In this document: in pieces, positions 7,878 through 15,592 of the stretch
Numbering within the stretch: position 1 is the stretch's first letter
Layout of the letters: each line of letters begins with the position of its first letter
Assembly (NCBI GenBank): GCA_964650465.1
Contig: CAZYTA010000028.1
Coordinates: 1-36,223, forward strand
DNA length: 36,223 nt
Direction: 5' to 3'
Source of the DNA: RGIG6353 sp964650465
GTDB lineage: Bacteria > Bacillota > Clostridia > Oscillospirales > SIG627
Program-made: the position numbers and the translations under genes
The notes under the pieces: generated by a model
The model's input: only the letters and a program-made list of their open reading frames with translations
The model's database searches: none
What the model was told of the DNA's origin: nothing

Positions 7878-8723
7878 TCAGTATTCTTTTATTACGTTGG
7901 GTATCTCGGCTATAACATCCCGTGCCAGTGCTCCGCGCTGTCCAAGCCTCTCCCCTGCTCTCTCTCCTGCCCTGCCATGTATGTACACAGCTGCGGGAAC
8001 GGCTTTCTCCACAGGCATTCCCTGTGCCAGAAGCGAGCCGATAAGCCCTGCAAGTATATCACCCGAGCCGCCCTTGGACAGGGTTGAATCCCCTGTTGTA
8101 TTGGCATAGGCTACTCCGTCGGAAAGCACGGCAAACGAAACCTTATCCTTAAGTACAATATTGGTTTTATATTCTTTGCAAAATTCCATTGCCTGACCCA
8201 ACGGGTCTTTTTTTATTTCGTCAACACTCTTGCCCGTCAGCCTTGAAAACTCCATAATATGAGGAGTGAGCACCGTGTGAGCACTCAGCAGGTCAAAAAG
8301 CTGCGGTGTATCCGAGATTATATTGAGGGCATCGGCATCAATAACAGTGGGACAGCGCAAAGAGGACAGGAGACGGCAGAGCAGTTTTCTTGCGTCATTG
8401 CTTTTTCCCATACCCACACCCAACACTGCGGCAGAATATGAATTTATTCTCTTTATATCAATGTCATTCCAAAAGGAAACAACCGCCTCGGGAATAAGTA
8501 TCTGTATAGGTATTCTGTTATCGGGGTGAGTCAACACCTCGACAAGACCCGTGCCGCTTCTGTATGCCGCCTCGGCTGAAAAGGAGGGAGCTCCCGCCAT
8601 TCCTCTGCCGCCGCCTGCAACAAGCAGCCTTCCGCAGTCTCCCTTATTGGTGACTTTGCTTCTGTCAGGAAGCTTTATGTCGCAGTCCTCAAGCATCAAT
8701 ACGTCTTTTATATATTCCTTCAT
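7878..8723 (-). CDS. nnrD: ADP-dependent NAD(P)H-hydrate dehydratase
   Basis: A 281-residue protein of the YjeF C-terminal/CARKD ribokinase-like family. It dehydrates the damaged cofactor (S)-NAD(P)HX back to NAD(P)H at the expense of ADP in the cytoplasm. Diagnostic motifs are 'KGDCGRLLVAGGGRGMAGA' (27-45), 'VIDADALNI', 'VLTPHIMEFSRLTG' and 'GDSTLSKGGSGDILAGLIG', which contains the GSGD catalytic/anion-hole loop. Many bacteria fuse this domain to the NAD(P)HX epimerase (NnrE); here the protein is dehydratase only, and no epimerase is seen in the window. Its ATG overlaps the TGA of the upstream lipid kinase by 4 bp (ATGA), so the two are translationally coupled. A terminator follows. Confidence 0.9.
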   Translation of the reverse strand: MKEYIKDVLMLEDCDIKLPDRSKVTNKGDCGRLLVAGGGRGMAGAPSFSAEAAYRSGTGLVEVLTHPDNRIPIQILIPEAVVSFWNDIDIKRINSYSAAVLGVGMGKSNDARKLLCRLLSSLRCPTVIDADALNIISDTPQLFDLLSAHTVLTPHIMEFSRLTGKSVDEIKKDPLGQAMEFCKEYKTNIVLKDKVSFAVLSDGVAYANTTGDSTLSKGGSGDILAGLIGSLLAQGMPVEKAVPAAVYIHGRAGERAGERLGQRGALARDVIAEIPNVIKEY

Positions 8724-9601
8724 AATAACAAGTCAATTGCTCCGTGAATATTTTGTAAGGTTATCTCACCTGTACTTGAAGCGTGCTCGCCGTCAAGCGA
8801 CCAATCGAGATTTCCGTTTGTCTTTACCTTGACAACGGGAGCATGCAAAAATGTTATATGCTCCTCGGAATAATCCCCTACGGAAAGAGCGTATAAAATT
8901 TTCGGCACATCCAAAAGAAGCTTTGGCATACGGATAAGAAGTATCTCAAACTCTCCGTCGGACAGATTTACCAGCTTTGAATCAAGCTTGATAAGACCTG
9001 CAATGGAGGTGGAATTGCTGACAGCCCCGAAAAGGTAATCGTCCTCATATACCTTTGAGTTAGCTTCAATTCTCACGTGATAGGGCTTGATAGAGGAAAG
9101 GTCGGACATACCGCTGAGTACATATGCGGAATGACCCAGCACGTTTTTTGTCTGCTGAGGTGTGGAATAGGAAGCTCCGGTAAATGCTCCGAAGGAGGCG
9201 ATATACGAAAAATAGGAGTCCCCGAATTTTCCGACGTCAAGCTTTCTGGGCTTACCTGATACGATGTTCGATGCCGCCGTTACAGGGGTCTGGGACAGCT
9301 CAAGTGTGGAGGCAAAGTCATTTGTAGTACCTGCGGGGATGTATCCCACAGGAATATTCAGTCCCGACCTGAGCATACCTGTAATCAGCTCGTTGTAGGT
9401 TCCGTCACCGCCTCCGCAAACAATGACATCGTAGTTTGCTCCCGAGCTTATTACCTTTTCGGTTGCATCTCCCCTCTTGTTTGTCAGGTAAATGTCACAA
9501 TCGTAGCCGCCTTTGTAAAACGCCTTATCAATTTCGGCAATATCCTTTACTATTTTCATTTTTCCCGCAATGGGATTTACTATAAAGAGTACCTTTTTCA
9601 A
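8720..9601 (-). CDS. DagK/YegS-type lipid kinase
   Basis: A 293-residue diacylglycerol-kinase-family protein. 'FIVNPIAGKMK' at the N-terminus and 'VIVCGGGDGTYNELITGML' (about 59-77) form the DAGK catalytic domain nucleotide site, with the GGGDGT signature intact; 'VGYIPAGTTNDFASTL' is the second signature (PxGTxNDFA). The C-terminal half is the beta-sandwich expected for DgkB/YegS/BmrU-type soluble lipid kinases, which phosphorylate diacylglycerol or related lipids at the membrane surface. The exact lipid cannot be read from sequence. The start codon is TTG (9601-9599), adjacent to the malic-enzyme stop, with AAAGGAAC about 10 nt upstream; the reading MKKVLFIVNP fits the family N-terminus exactly. 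It overlaps nnrD by 4 bp downstream. Confidence 0.88.
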   Translation of the reverse strand: MKKVLFIVNPIAGKMKIVKDIAEIDKAFYKGGYDCDIYLTNKRGDATEKVISSGANYDVIVCGGGDGTYNELITGMLRSGLNIPVGYIPAGTTNDFASTLELSQTPVTAASNIVSGKPRKLDVGKFGDSYFSYIASFGAFTGASYSTPQQTKNVLGHSAYVLSGMSDLSSIKPYHVRIEANSKVYEDDYLFGAVSNSTSIAGLIKLDSKLVNLSDGEFEILLIRMPKLLLDVPKILYALSVGDYSEEHITFLHAPVVKVKTNGNLDWSLDGEHASSTGEITLQNIHGAIDLLL

Positions 9602-10792
9602 TTATGAGCGTTCCTTTCTGATACAATTTGTTTCAAGTGCCGCCTTTGCCACTGCATCGGCAACCGCAGGGGCTATTCTCTTATCAAAAGCCAAAGGCAT
9701 AATGTAGTCGGCTGAAAGCTCCCCGTCGCTCACAAGCGATGCTATTGCACGGCTTGCGGCAACCTTCATTTCATCATTTATCTGTGTTGCTCTTACCGCC
9801 AGCGCACCCTTGAAGATGCCGGGGAATGCAAGCACATTGTTTATTTGGTTTTTATAGTCTGACCTGCCCGTACCTACAACAACGGCACCCGCCTCAAGTG
9901 CCAGGTCGGGAGCTATTTCGGGAACGGGATTAGCCATGGGGAATACTATTGCACCGCTGTTCATGGATGCTATCATCTCCTTTGAGACGATATTGCCTGC
10001 CGAAACTCCGATAAACACATCTGCGCCCACAAGTGCATCGGCAAGAGAGCCGTGAAGCTTTTGTCTGTTGGTGACAAGGCTTATTTCGGAGTGCGCGGAA
10101 TTGAGTCCCTCATCACCCTGGCAGATAATGCCGTTTTTGTCGCACATGGTAATATTCTCAACGCCTATTCTCATAAGGTGCTTTGCAATCGCAATACCTG
10201 CAGAGCCTGCGCCGTTGATGACACATTTTACACTGTCAAGACTCTTGCCCACCACCTTGACCGCATTGATGAGTGCGGCGGCAACAACCACCGCTGTGCC
10301 GTGCTGGTCATCGTGAAAAACGGGAATATCGCATATTTCCTTCAGTCTTTTTTCCACTTCAAAACAGCGGGGTGCGGCAATGTCCTCAAGGTTTATTCCG
10401 CCGAAGCTGCCCGATATATTGTATATTGTTTTTACAAGCTCGTCCACATCCTTTGTACGGACACAGATAGGAAATGCATCTATATCGGCAAACTCCTTGA
10501 AAAGTGCGCACTTACCCTCCATAACGGGCATACCTGCCTCGGGTCCTATGTCGCCGAGTCCCAGTACCGCTGTGCCGTCGGTTATAACGGCAACAAGGTT
10601 TGAGCGACGGGTAAGGGTAAAGGATTTTTCATAATCCTTTTGTATTTCAAGGCAAGGCTGTGCCACTCCCGGGGTATAAGCCAGAGAAAGGTCCTGGGAA
10701 TTCTGCACCTTGACTCTCGATACCACTTCTATCTTTCCCTGCCATTTTTCATGGCATTCAAGCGAGCGTTCTTTTATATCTGAATTGTTCAT
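9602..10792 (-). CDS. NAD(P)-dependent malic enzyme (short form)
   Basis: A 396-residue malic enzyme that oxidatively decarboxylates malate to pyruvate and CO2 with reduction of NAD(P)+. 'LAYTPGVAQPCLEI' contains the catalytic Tyr region; 'VITDGTAVLGLGDIGPEAGMP' and 'INLEDIAAPRCFEVE' carry metal and substrate ligands (E-D); 'PVFHDDQHGTAVVVAAAL' is the classic malic enzyme motif; 'CVINGAGSAGIAIAKHL' is the Rossmann nucleotide-binding loop. It lacks the C-terminal phosphotransacetylase-like domain of the long MaeB type, so it is the compact bacterial form. AGAAGGTAGGAT precedes the ATG, with a good sigma-A promoter about 40 bp upstream. It is the first gene of a three-gene operon with the lipid kinase and nnrD. 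NAD versus NADP preference cannot be settled here. Confidence 0.94.
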   Translation of the reverse strand: MNNSDIKERSLECHEKWQGKIEVVSRVKVQNSQDLSLAYTPGVAQPCLEIQKDYEKSFTLTRRSNLVAVITDGTAVLGLGDIGPEAGMPVMEGKCALFKEFADIDAFPICVRTKDVDELVKTIYNISGSFGGINLEDIAAPRCFEVEKRLKEICDIPVFHDDQHGTAVVVAAALINAVKVVGKSLDSVKCVINGAGSAGIAIAKHLMRIGVENITMCDKNGIICQGDEGLNSAHSEISLVTNRQKLHGSLADALVGADVFIGVSAGNIVSKEMIASMNSGAIVFPMANPVPEIAPDLALEAGAVVVGTGRSDYKNQINNVLAFPGIFKGALAVRATQINDEMKVAASRAIASLVSDGELSADYIMPLAFDKRIAPAVADAVAKAALETNCIRKERS

Positions 10793-10829
10793 AAATTTAT
10801 CCTACCTTCTTTGTTATATGTTACTATAT

Positions 10830-10858
10830 ATTTTATAATGTAAGAGAGAAAAAGTCAA
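10830..10858 (-). promoter_or_regulatory. Promoter of the malic enzyme operon
   Basis: On the minus strand TTGACT (10858-10853), a 17-bp spacer and TAAAAT (10835-10830) match a sigma-A promoter upstream of the malic enzyme start. It is back-to-back with the plus-strand promoter of the phosphoesterase operon. Confidence 0.65.
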
Positions 10859-10866
10859 CTACTTTA

Positions 10867-10895
10867 TTGACAAAGAATTATGAATGTGCTATAGT
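10867..10895 (+). promoter_or_regulatory. Promoter of the metallophosphoesterase operon
   Basis: TTGACA (10867-10872), a 17-bp spacer and TATAGT (10890-10895) give a near-consensus sigma-A promoter 50 bp before the first phosphoesterase start. A small GGTC-AAAAA-GACC hairpin follows at 10911-10923 in the leader. Confidence 0.72.
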
Positions 10896-10944
10896 TGAGT
10901 CAAGTAATACGGTCAAAAAGACCTGAAAATTGAGAGGTAAATTT

Positions 10945-12054
10945 ATGGAAGCAGCAAAACTTTACGAGCTTGCAACAACAATCCCCGAATACTGGAAGGA
11001 TTATCTTGAAGAAAAGATTAAGAAAATTCACGAAAATCAGATAAAGGCAGGTCCCGACTCCATGAGCTTCGGTATTGTGTCAGACATACACTGGCGTACA
11101 AATCAAATGCATACCGCTGCATTGATGGAGAAGATACTCACAGACTGTTCGATTCCCTATTTCTTCAATGCGGGCGACCTTTTCTCAGGTCAGGGCATCT
11201 GTAAGCCCGAGGCAAATATTGCGGAGTTTATAGATTACAGAAAGCTTTTTGCAAGAATTGAAAGCAAATGTCTTATTGCAGAGGGCAACCACGATGCGGT
11301 ATACTCCACCTTTGAGGCTCCCGACTACTATGCACAGAATATTTCGCTTTCGGAATTTTATGAATACTATTTCAGACATCAGTCACAGTACCCCGACAGA
11401 GTTTTCGGCGAAAGCGGCACATACTACTATGCAGATGACAAGCTTCACAAAACAAGACTTGTAGTGCTTGACACCCACGATATTCCCGACGATTCCGTAA
11501 AGGAGGAGGGACGTCCCGTATATCACAAATTCCGCGTTACAGGTACGGGTATCCGTCAGGCGCAGATAAATTGGTTCGCAAACGTTGCTCTTGACGTTCC
11601 CGCAACCGATTGGACTGTTGTGCTTTGCACACATGAGCCTATGTGCTACTCACTTGACAACAGAAACGAGGTTCCCGGCTACAGAACGCTGGTGAACATC
11701 ATCAATGCATTCAAGAAGCACACACGTTATGAGGGCAGTGAGCTTTACGAGGGACAGCAGGCACACTTCAGCAACATTACTGCTGTTGATTACACAGGCA
11801 GAGGCGGAAACTTTGCTGTCTGGGTAGGCGGTCACACACACTGGGACTATGACCTTGTACTTGACGGTGTCCTTTCGGTTGCAACACTTAATGACGGTAT
11901 GCACAACTCGGATAAGAACCCCACACCTCACGAGGCAGGAACAACAAACGAGCAGGCATTTGACATCTATACCATAGACAAGAAAAATCACAAGCTTTAT
12001 GTTACAAGAATAGGTGCGGGCAATGACCGTGAGTTTGAATATGAGGTGTTTTAA
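10945..12054 (+). CDS. Calcineurin-like metallophosphoesterase, paralogue 1 of 3 (no zinc ribbon)
   Basis: A 369-residue cytoplasmic metallophosphoesterase; no signal peptide. All family motifs are visible: SDIHW (D47, H49), AGD (D78), EGNHD (N115, H116, D117), CTHEP (H230) and GGHTH (H297, H299), the ligands of a dinuclear metal site. Upstream of the catalytic core is a charged helix ('YWKDYLEEKIKKIHENQIKAG') shared by all three paralogues; the C-terminus ends in the shared 'DREFEYEVF'. I chose the ATG at 10945 because GAGAGG lies 7 nt upstream; an in-frame TTG at 10930 would place that site inside the gene. It lacks the N-terminal Cys4 ribbon of paralogues 2 and 3. The stop overlaps the next ATG (TAATG). 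Substrate unknown; a phosphodiester or phosphomonoester is expected. Confidence 0.87.
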   Translation: MEAAKLYELATTIPEYWKDYLEEKIKKIHENQIKAGPDSMSFGIVSDIHWRTNQMHTAALMEKILTDCSIPYFFNAGDLFSGQGICKPEANIAEFIDYRKLFARIESKCLIAEGNHDAVYSTFEAPDYYAQNISLSEFYEYYFRHQSQYPDRVFGESGTYYYADDKLHKTRLVVLDTHDIPDDSVKEEGRPVYHKFRVTGTGIRQAQINWFANVALDVPATDWTVVLCTHEPMCYSLDNRNEVPGYRTLVNIINAFKKHTRYEGSELYEGQQAHFSNITAVDYTGRGGNFAVWVGGHTHWDYDLVLDGVLSVATLNDGMHNSDKNPTPHEAGTTNEQAFDIYTIDKKNHKLYVTRIGAGNDREFEYEVF

Positions 12055-13148
12055 TGTTTAAGCGAATGGACAGGTACTACTGTACCAACTGTTTTTACAT
12101 GACAGCCCCTCCCTGCAAGTGTCCCAAATGCGGAAATCCGCCCGAAAATTGGCGTTTTATCGACGAGCGCGGCTATTATGAGCTTGGCAGAAATGTAGCA
12201 GGCTTCTACGAGGAGCACGTAAAAGAAAAGATAGAAAAAATCCACGAAAAGCAGATCCTTGCAGGAAGGACAGGCACCAGTGTGGGTCTTATTTCGGACA
12301 CTCACTTTATAATGAACTTCACACACTCGGGAGCGCTTATGAACAAGGTGCTGACCGACTGTGCTATCCCCTATTATTTCAATGCGGGAGATGTAGTATC
12401 GGCTTATTACGTATGTCCCAAGGAAAGTCTTTACAACGATCTTGACGATACAAGAAGGCTCTTCAAGGAGACCGAGGAAAAATGTCTACTCGCTCTCGGA
12501 AATCACGACGATTGCTATTCCGACTTCGACGACAAGCCCTACGGACAGTCCTTGACGGGTGACGAGCTTTACGAGTACTATTTCAGATTCCAGTCGCTGT
12601 ATCCCGACAGGGTATTCGGTCCTACAGGCACATATTTTTATGCAGAGGATACTGTACATAAAATGAGGTATATTGTCCTAAACAACTACGCTATGAACAA
12701 GGTTCAGCTTGATTGGTTTGCAAATGTAGCTCTCGATGTACCCGCAAGTGATTGGGGAGTTATGCTGTGTACCCACGTTTGCCCTGCAAACGGAGACCTT
12801 GGCGCTGTGCCCAAGTCAAAGGTACTGCTGGGCATAATTGATGCATTCAGGAAGCACACCAAGTACATAGGCGGTGAGGATGTTGTAATATCGGCAGATT
12901 ACACAGGCAAGGGCGGTGAATTCATTGCCTGGGTAGGCGGACATTGGCACAAGGACCTTGTAAACGATATTGACGGCATCAAATGTGTTGCGGTAGCTCA
13001 GGACTGTGCGCAGACAGCAGAGCGTGCAAAGGGCGAGGTAACCGAGCAACTGTTTGACATTCTCACAATTGACCGCAAGCGTCACAAGGTATATGCCACA
13101 AGAATAGGCTTCGGCGAAGACCGTGAATTCAATTACGAGGTATTTTAA
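12054..13148 (+). CDS. Zinc-ribbon metallophosphoesterase, paralogue 2 of 3
   Basis: A 364-residue paralogue of its two neighbours. Residues 10-26 form a compact Cys4 rubredoxin-like or zinc-ribbon knuckle (CTNC at 10-13, CPKC at 23-26, plus an additional Cys21). The shared helix 'EEHVKEKIEKIHEKQILAG' follows, then the metallophosphoesterase core with SDTHF, AGD, LGNHDD, LCTH and GGHWH. It differs from paralogues 1 and 3 by a shorter middle (the segment after 'YIVLNNYAMNKVQLDW' lacks about 25 residues) and by 'CTHVC' and 'GGHWH' instead of CTHEP and GGHTH, so substrate handling may have diverged although metal ligands remain. It starts at the ATG overlapping the previous stop; GAGGTG is 5 nt upstream. 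An internal ATG at 12066 matches paralogue 3's start but has no ribosome-binding site. Confidence 0.87.
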   Translation: MFKRMDRYYCTNCFYMTAPPCKCPKCGNPPENWRFIDERGYYELGRNVAGFYEEHVKEKIEKIHEKQILAGRTGTSVGLISDTHFIMNFTHSGALMNKVLTDCAIPYYFNAGDVVSAYYVCPKESLYNDLDDTRRLFKETEEKCLLALGNHDDCYSDFDDKPYGQSLTGDELYEYYFRFQSLYPDRVFGPTGTYFYAEDTVHKMRYIVLNNYAMNKVQLDWFANVALDVPASDWGVMLCTHVCPANGDLGAVPKSKVLLGIIDAFRKHTKYIGGEDVVISADYTGKGGEFIAWVGGHWHKDLVNDIDGIKCVAVAQDCAQTAERAKGEVTEQLFDILTIDRKRHKVYATRIGFGEDREFNYEVF

Positions 13149-13149
13149 T

Positions 13150-14322
13150 ATGGATAAGTTTTACTGTACAAAATGTTTTTATCTCACATCGGAGGACAAT
13201 CCCCCCGAAATATGTCCCATATGCAATTCCCCCAAGGAGATATTCGACCCTGTTGTAAAAAATGATAAGCAGTTTATCCCTGAATACTGGAACGAGCATC
13301 TTGAAAAGAAGATAAAGGAGATACATGACCGTCAGGTTCAGGCAGGTGTAAACTGCTCAAGCTTCGGTCTTATTACCGACCTTCACTGGGCGCCCAACGA
13401 AAAGCATTCTGCGGCGCTTCTTGAAAAGGTACTCACCGACTGCTCTATCCCCTATTTCTTCACAGGCGGAGATATTGTGTGCGGTTCGGGTGTCTGCCCT
13501 GCTTCTTCGTTGGCACGTGAGCTGAACGAATACACAGAGGCGTTCAAGGACATTGAGCACAAATGTCTCATGGTTGCAGGCAATCACGATGCGGCGTATT
13601 CCACACTGCCCGTACCCAATTATTATGTTGAATCACTGACAACCGATGAGATGTACGAGTATTATTTCAGAGCATATTCACAGTACAAAAACAGGGTATT
13701 CGGTCCCGACGGAACATATTGCTATGCAGATGACAAGCTTCACAAGATGCGTTACATAGCACTCAACACACATATAAAGTGGACAGATGAGCTGGGAGAA
13801 AACGGACTGCCTCTCTGCGATGCCTTCAGAACAGCGGGCTTTATGCAGGAACAGCTTGACTGGCTGGCACATGTGGCACTGGATGTACCCGACACAGAGT
13901 GGACAGTTGTTGTTTGTACTCACGAGCCCGTTTACTCCTATTTCCCCAATTCCGCCATTGCGCTTGGCATAATCGATGCCTTCCGCCGTCATACAAAATT
14001 TGAACAGCAGAACATTGACGAAAAGCGTCCCTTCTATAACGCGCATATTGCCGTTGACTTTACGGGCCGAGGCGGTAACTTTGCAATATGGGTAGGCGGT
14101 CACACTCATGTGGACGAAGCAAAATACTGTAACGGAATGCTTTCCACAGCAACACTCAATGACTCTATACACAATTCTGCCTCCTCGCCTTATACTCATG
14201 TCAAGGGCACCGACACAGAGCAGGCATTTGATATCTTCACTGTAGACAAGAATGCACACAAGATATACGTCACACGAATCGGTTGCGGTGAAAACCGAGA
14301 GTTTGAATACGAAGTATTTTAG
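13150..14322 (+). CDS. Zinc-ribbon metallophosphoesterase, paralogue 3 of 3
   Basis: A 390-residue metallophosphoesterase with an N-terminal Cys4 ribbon (CTKC at 6-9, CPIC at 22-25), the shared helix 'YWNEHLEKKIKEIHDRQVQAG', and the full catalytic set: TDLHW, GGD, AGNHD, CTHEP and GGHTH. The first motif has Thr in place of the Ser of its paralogues, which leaves the metal-binding Asp and His intact. It ends in 'NREFEYEVF' like the others. The start at 13150 is preferred over the in-frame upstream ATG at 13123 because GAGGT lies 8 nt upstream and because starting at 'MDKFYCTKC' matches paralogue 2; the earlier ATG would lie within the coding end of paralogue 2. Only one base separates it from the upstream stop. 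A strong terminator follows. Probably cytoplasmic; substrate unknown. Confidence 0.88.
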   Translation: MDKFYCTKCFYLTSEDNPPEICPICNSPKEIFDPVVKNDKQFIPEYWNEHLEKKIKEIHDRQVQAGVNCSSFGLITDLHWAPNEKHSAALLEKVLTDCSIPYFFTGGDIVCGSGVCPASSLARELNEYTEAFKDIEHKCLMVAGNHDAAYSTLPVPNYYVESLTTDEMYEYYFRAYSQYKNRVFGPDGTYCYADDKLHKMRYIALNTHIKWTDELGENGLPLCDAFRTAGFMQEQLDWLAHVALDVPDTEWTVVVCTHEPVYSYFPNSAIALGIIDAFRRHTKFEQQNIDEKRPFYNAHIAVDFTGRGGNFAIWVGGHTHVDEAKYCNGMLSTATLNDSIHNSASSPYTHVKGTDTEQAFDIFTVDKNAHKIYVTRIGCGENREFEYEVF

Positions 14323-14345
14323 TTGTTTGGCTTTTAAGATTTTTT

Positions 14346-14380
14346 GGGGAGGGTACTTTTCAGCAAAAAGTACCCTCCCC
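14346..14380 (+). repeat. 15-bp perfect palindrome after the phosphoesterase operon
   Basis: GGGGAGGGTACTTTT (14346-14360) pairs perfectly with AAAAGTACCCTCCCC (14366-14380) around a CAGCA loop. The core (CTTTT-x-AGC-AAAAAG flanked by a G/C-rich arm) recurs at 30234-30264 and, inverted, at 30502-30536. It may act with the adjoining terminator. Confidence 0.6.
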
Positions 14381-14386
14381 ACCCCA

Positions 14387-14409
14387 CTCCCCAAAAGCAA
14401 TTTGGGGAG
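14387..14409 (+). terminator. Rho-independent terminator of the phosphoesterase operon
   Basis: CTCCCCAAA (14387-14395) and TTTGGGGAG (14401-14409) form a 9-bp stem with an AGCAA loop followed directly by TTTTTCTTT. The rest of the gap to the convergent araC-type gene holds a further AGCGGAG-AGC-CTCCGCT hairpin (14432-14448) and a 16-bp palindrome AATTTCCCGGGAAATT (14518-14533) overlapping the araC stop. Confidence 0.8.
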
Positions 14410-14531
14410 TTTTTCTTTCAAGGATTTAAAAAGCGGAGAGCCTCCGCTGGCAATTCTCGCCTATCGCAACCAATGTATAAACCAAAGTTAGGTAAAACGG
14501 CGAGGTTGATTTAATGCAATTTCCCGGGAAA

Positions 14532-15410
14532 TTAAAAATACGATTGATATTTCTTGGGAGATACTCCGGTCAGGTTTTTGAAGGTTCTTGAAAAATTGTG
14601 TACACTTGAAAAACCAAGCTCCTGAGATATCATTGTCATTGAATAATTGTTTTGCAATATCATTTCCTTTGCGGCATCTATCTTCATTTGCGTAAAATAT
14701 GCTTTGACACCTACGCTTTCATTTTTTTGAAAGATATTCTCCAATGTAGTCCGTCCAATTCCTGTTGCCTTTGCAATTTCGCTTATTGTCAGGTTCCTGT
14801 TTATATTTTTCTGCATATAAGCAATGGCAAGTGCAAGATGCTCATCATGTGATGCCGACGGATTCGGTTTTGAGGTATTGTTCAGCGAACTGAACTGGGC
14901 TGAATACAGGTCAAGCAAAAAGCGTTCAAGCTTGCACTTTATCCTCTGCAAATCTATATCCGTTGTTTTTTCGGCGGGAAAAAGATAGATGGCATTTTTT
15001 ATAAAGTGCTTGTCTATATCTCTGATGGCGCTGATAAGCTTGACCTTAAGCTTAGGAGATAGGTGTATCAATTCCTTTTGCATATCCTTAAGCTTATTTG
15101 AATTGCTGAAAAAGGATATAAAGTGCATTGTGGTGCCGTCAACGGAGTTCTCGTATTTGCGCACTGTATGAGGCGGAGTAATAATAAAATCATCAGCCTT
15201 CATAACGCACAGCTTACCGTCAATTGTCCAAGAGCATTCACCGCTTTTACAGTACAAAAATTGCCAGAAATTATGGAAGTAGGTCAGGTTTTTTTCCATT
15301 GTGCCGTTGGATGCCCTGATTGAAGCCACCAGTGAATTTATATTTATCACATTGTTTAAATTGGTAAGAATATATTTGTTTTCATAAGATTTGCCGTTTG
15401 TAAGATACAT
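14532..15410 (-). CDS. AraC-family transcriptional regulator
   Basis: A 292-residue regulator. Residues about 45-110 are an AraC-type cupin sensor ('FWQFLYCKSGECSWTIDGK', then 'FIITPPHTVRKYENS', the usual sugar-binding beta-barrel layout). Residues about 190-292 are the double helix-turn-helix DNA-binding domain: 'NLTISEIAKATGIGRTTLE' and 'SMTMISQELGFSSVHNFSR', ending in 'FKNLTGVSPKKYQSYF', the AraC signature. GAGAGGAAC precedes the ATG. The gene is divergent from the 2045-residue phosphodiesterase (182-bp shared promoter region with repeated TGTATCAA motifs) and convergent with the metallophosphoesterase operon, so it most likely activates the large gene in response to a small, possibly sugar-like, ligand. 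That role is inferred from position. Confidence 0.92.
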   Translation of the reverse strand: MYLTNGKSYENKYILTNLNNVININSLVASIRASNGTMEKNLTYFHNFWQFLYCKSGECSWTIDGKLCVMKADDFIITPPHTVRKYENSVDGTTMHFISFFSNSNKLKDMQKELIHLSPKLKVKLISAIRDIDKHFIKNAIYLFPAEKTTDIDLQRIKCKLERFLLDLYSAQFSSLNNTSKPNPSASHDEHLALAIAYMQKNINRNLTISEIAKATGIGRTTLENIFQKNESVGVKAYFTQMKIDAAKEMILQNNYSMTMISQELGFSSVHNFSRTFKNLTGVSPKKYQSYF

Positions 15411-15485
15411 AATTGTTCCTCTCTTACTTTCCTTATAGCTTGATTATATAATATTTTTCGGATATGTCAATAATTTCAGGACGAA

Positions 15486-15581
15486 TTGATACAAAAAACG
15501 GATTTTTTGTTAAATACAAAAGGTGGATAATAGTGTATTATAGACTCGTAAACTATTCCTAATGTATCAAAAATGTATCAA
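15486..15581. promoter_or_regulatory. TGTATCAA motifs in the divergent araC/phosphodiesterase promoter region
   Basis: TGTATCAA occurs at 15563-15570 and 15574-15581, in direct orientation and 11 bp apart, about one helical turn. An inverted copy, TTGATACA, lies at 15486-15493. The direct pair is immediately upstream of the AGGAGG of the large gene. AraC-family proteins usually bind direct repeats on one face of the helix, so these are candidate operators. Binding is inferred. Confidence 0.45.
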
Positions 15582-15592
15582 GGAGGAAAATT

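Noticed and set aside
10930..10944. Upstream TTG start for the first phosphoesterase
   Set aside because: It would place the GAGAGG ribosome-binding site inside the gene and adds no family sequence.
13678..14421. A 247-codon minus-strand frame opposite phosphoesterase 3
   Set aside because: Antisense to a clear metallophosphoesterase; no recognisable motif.
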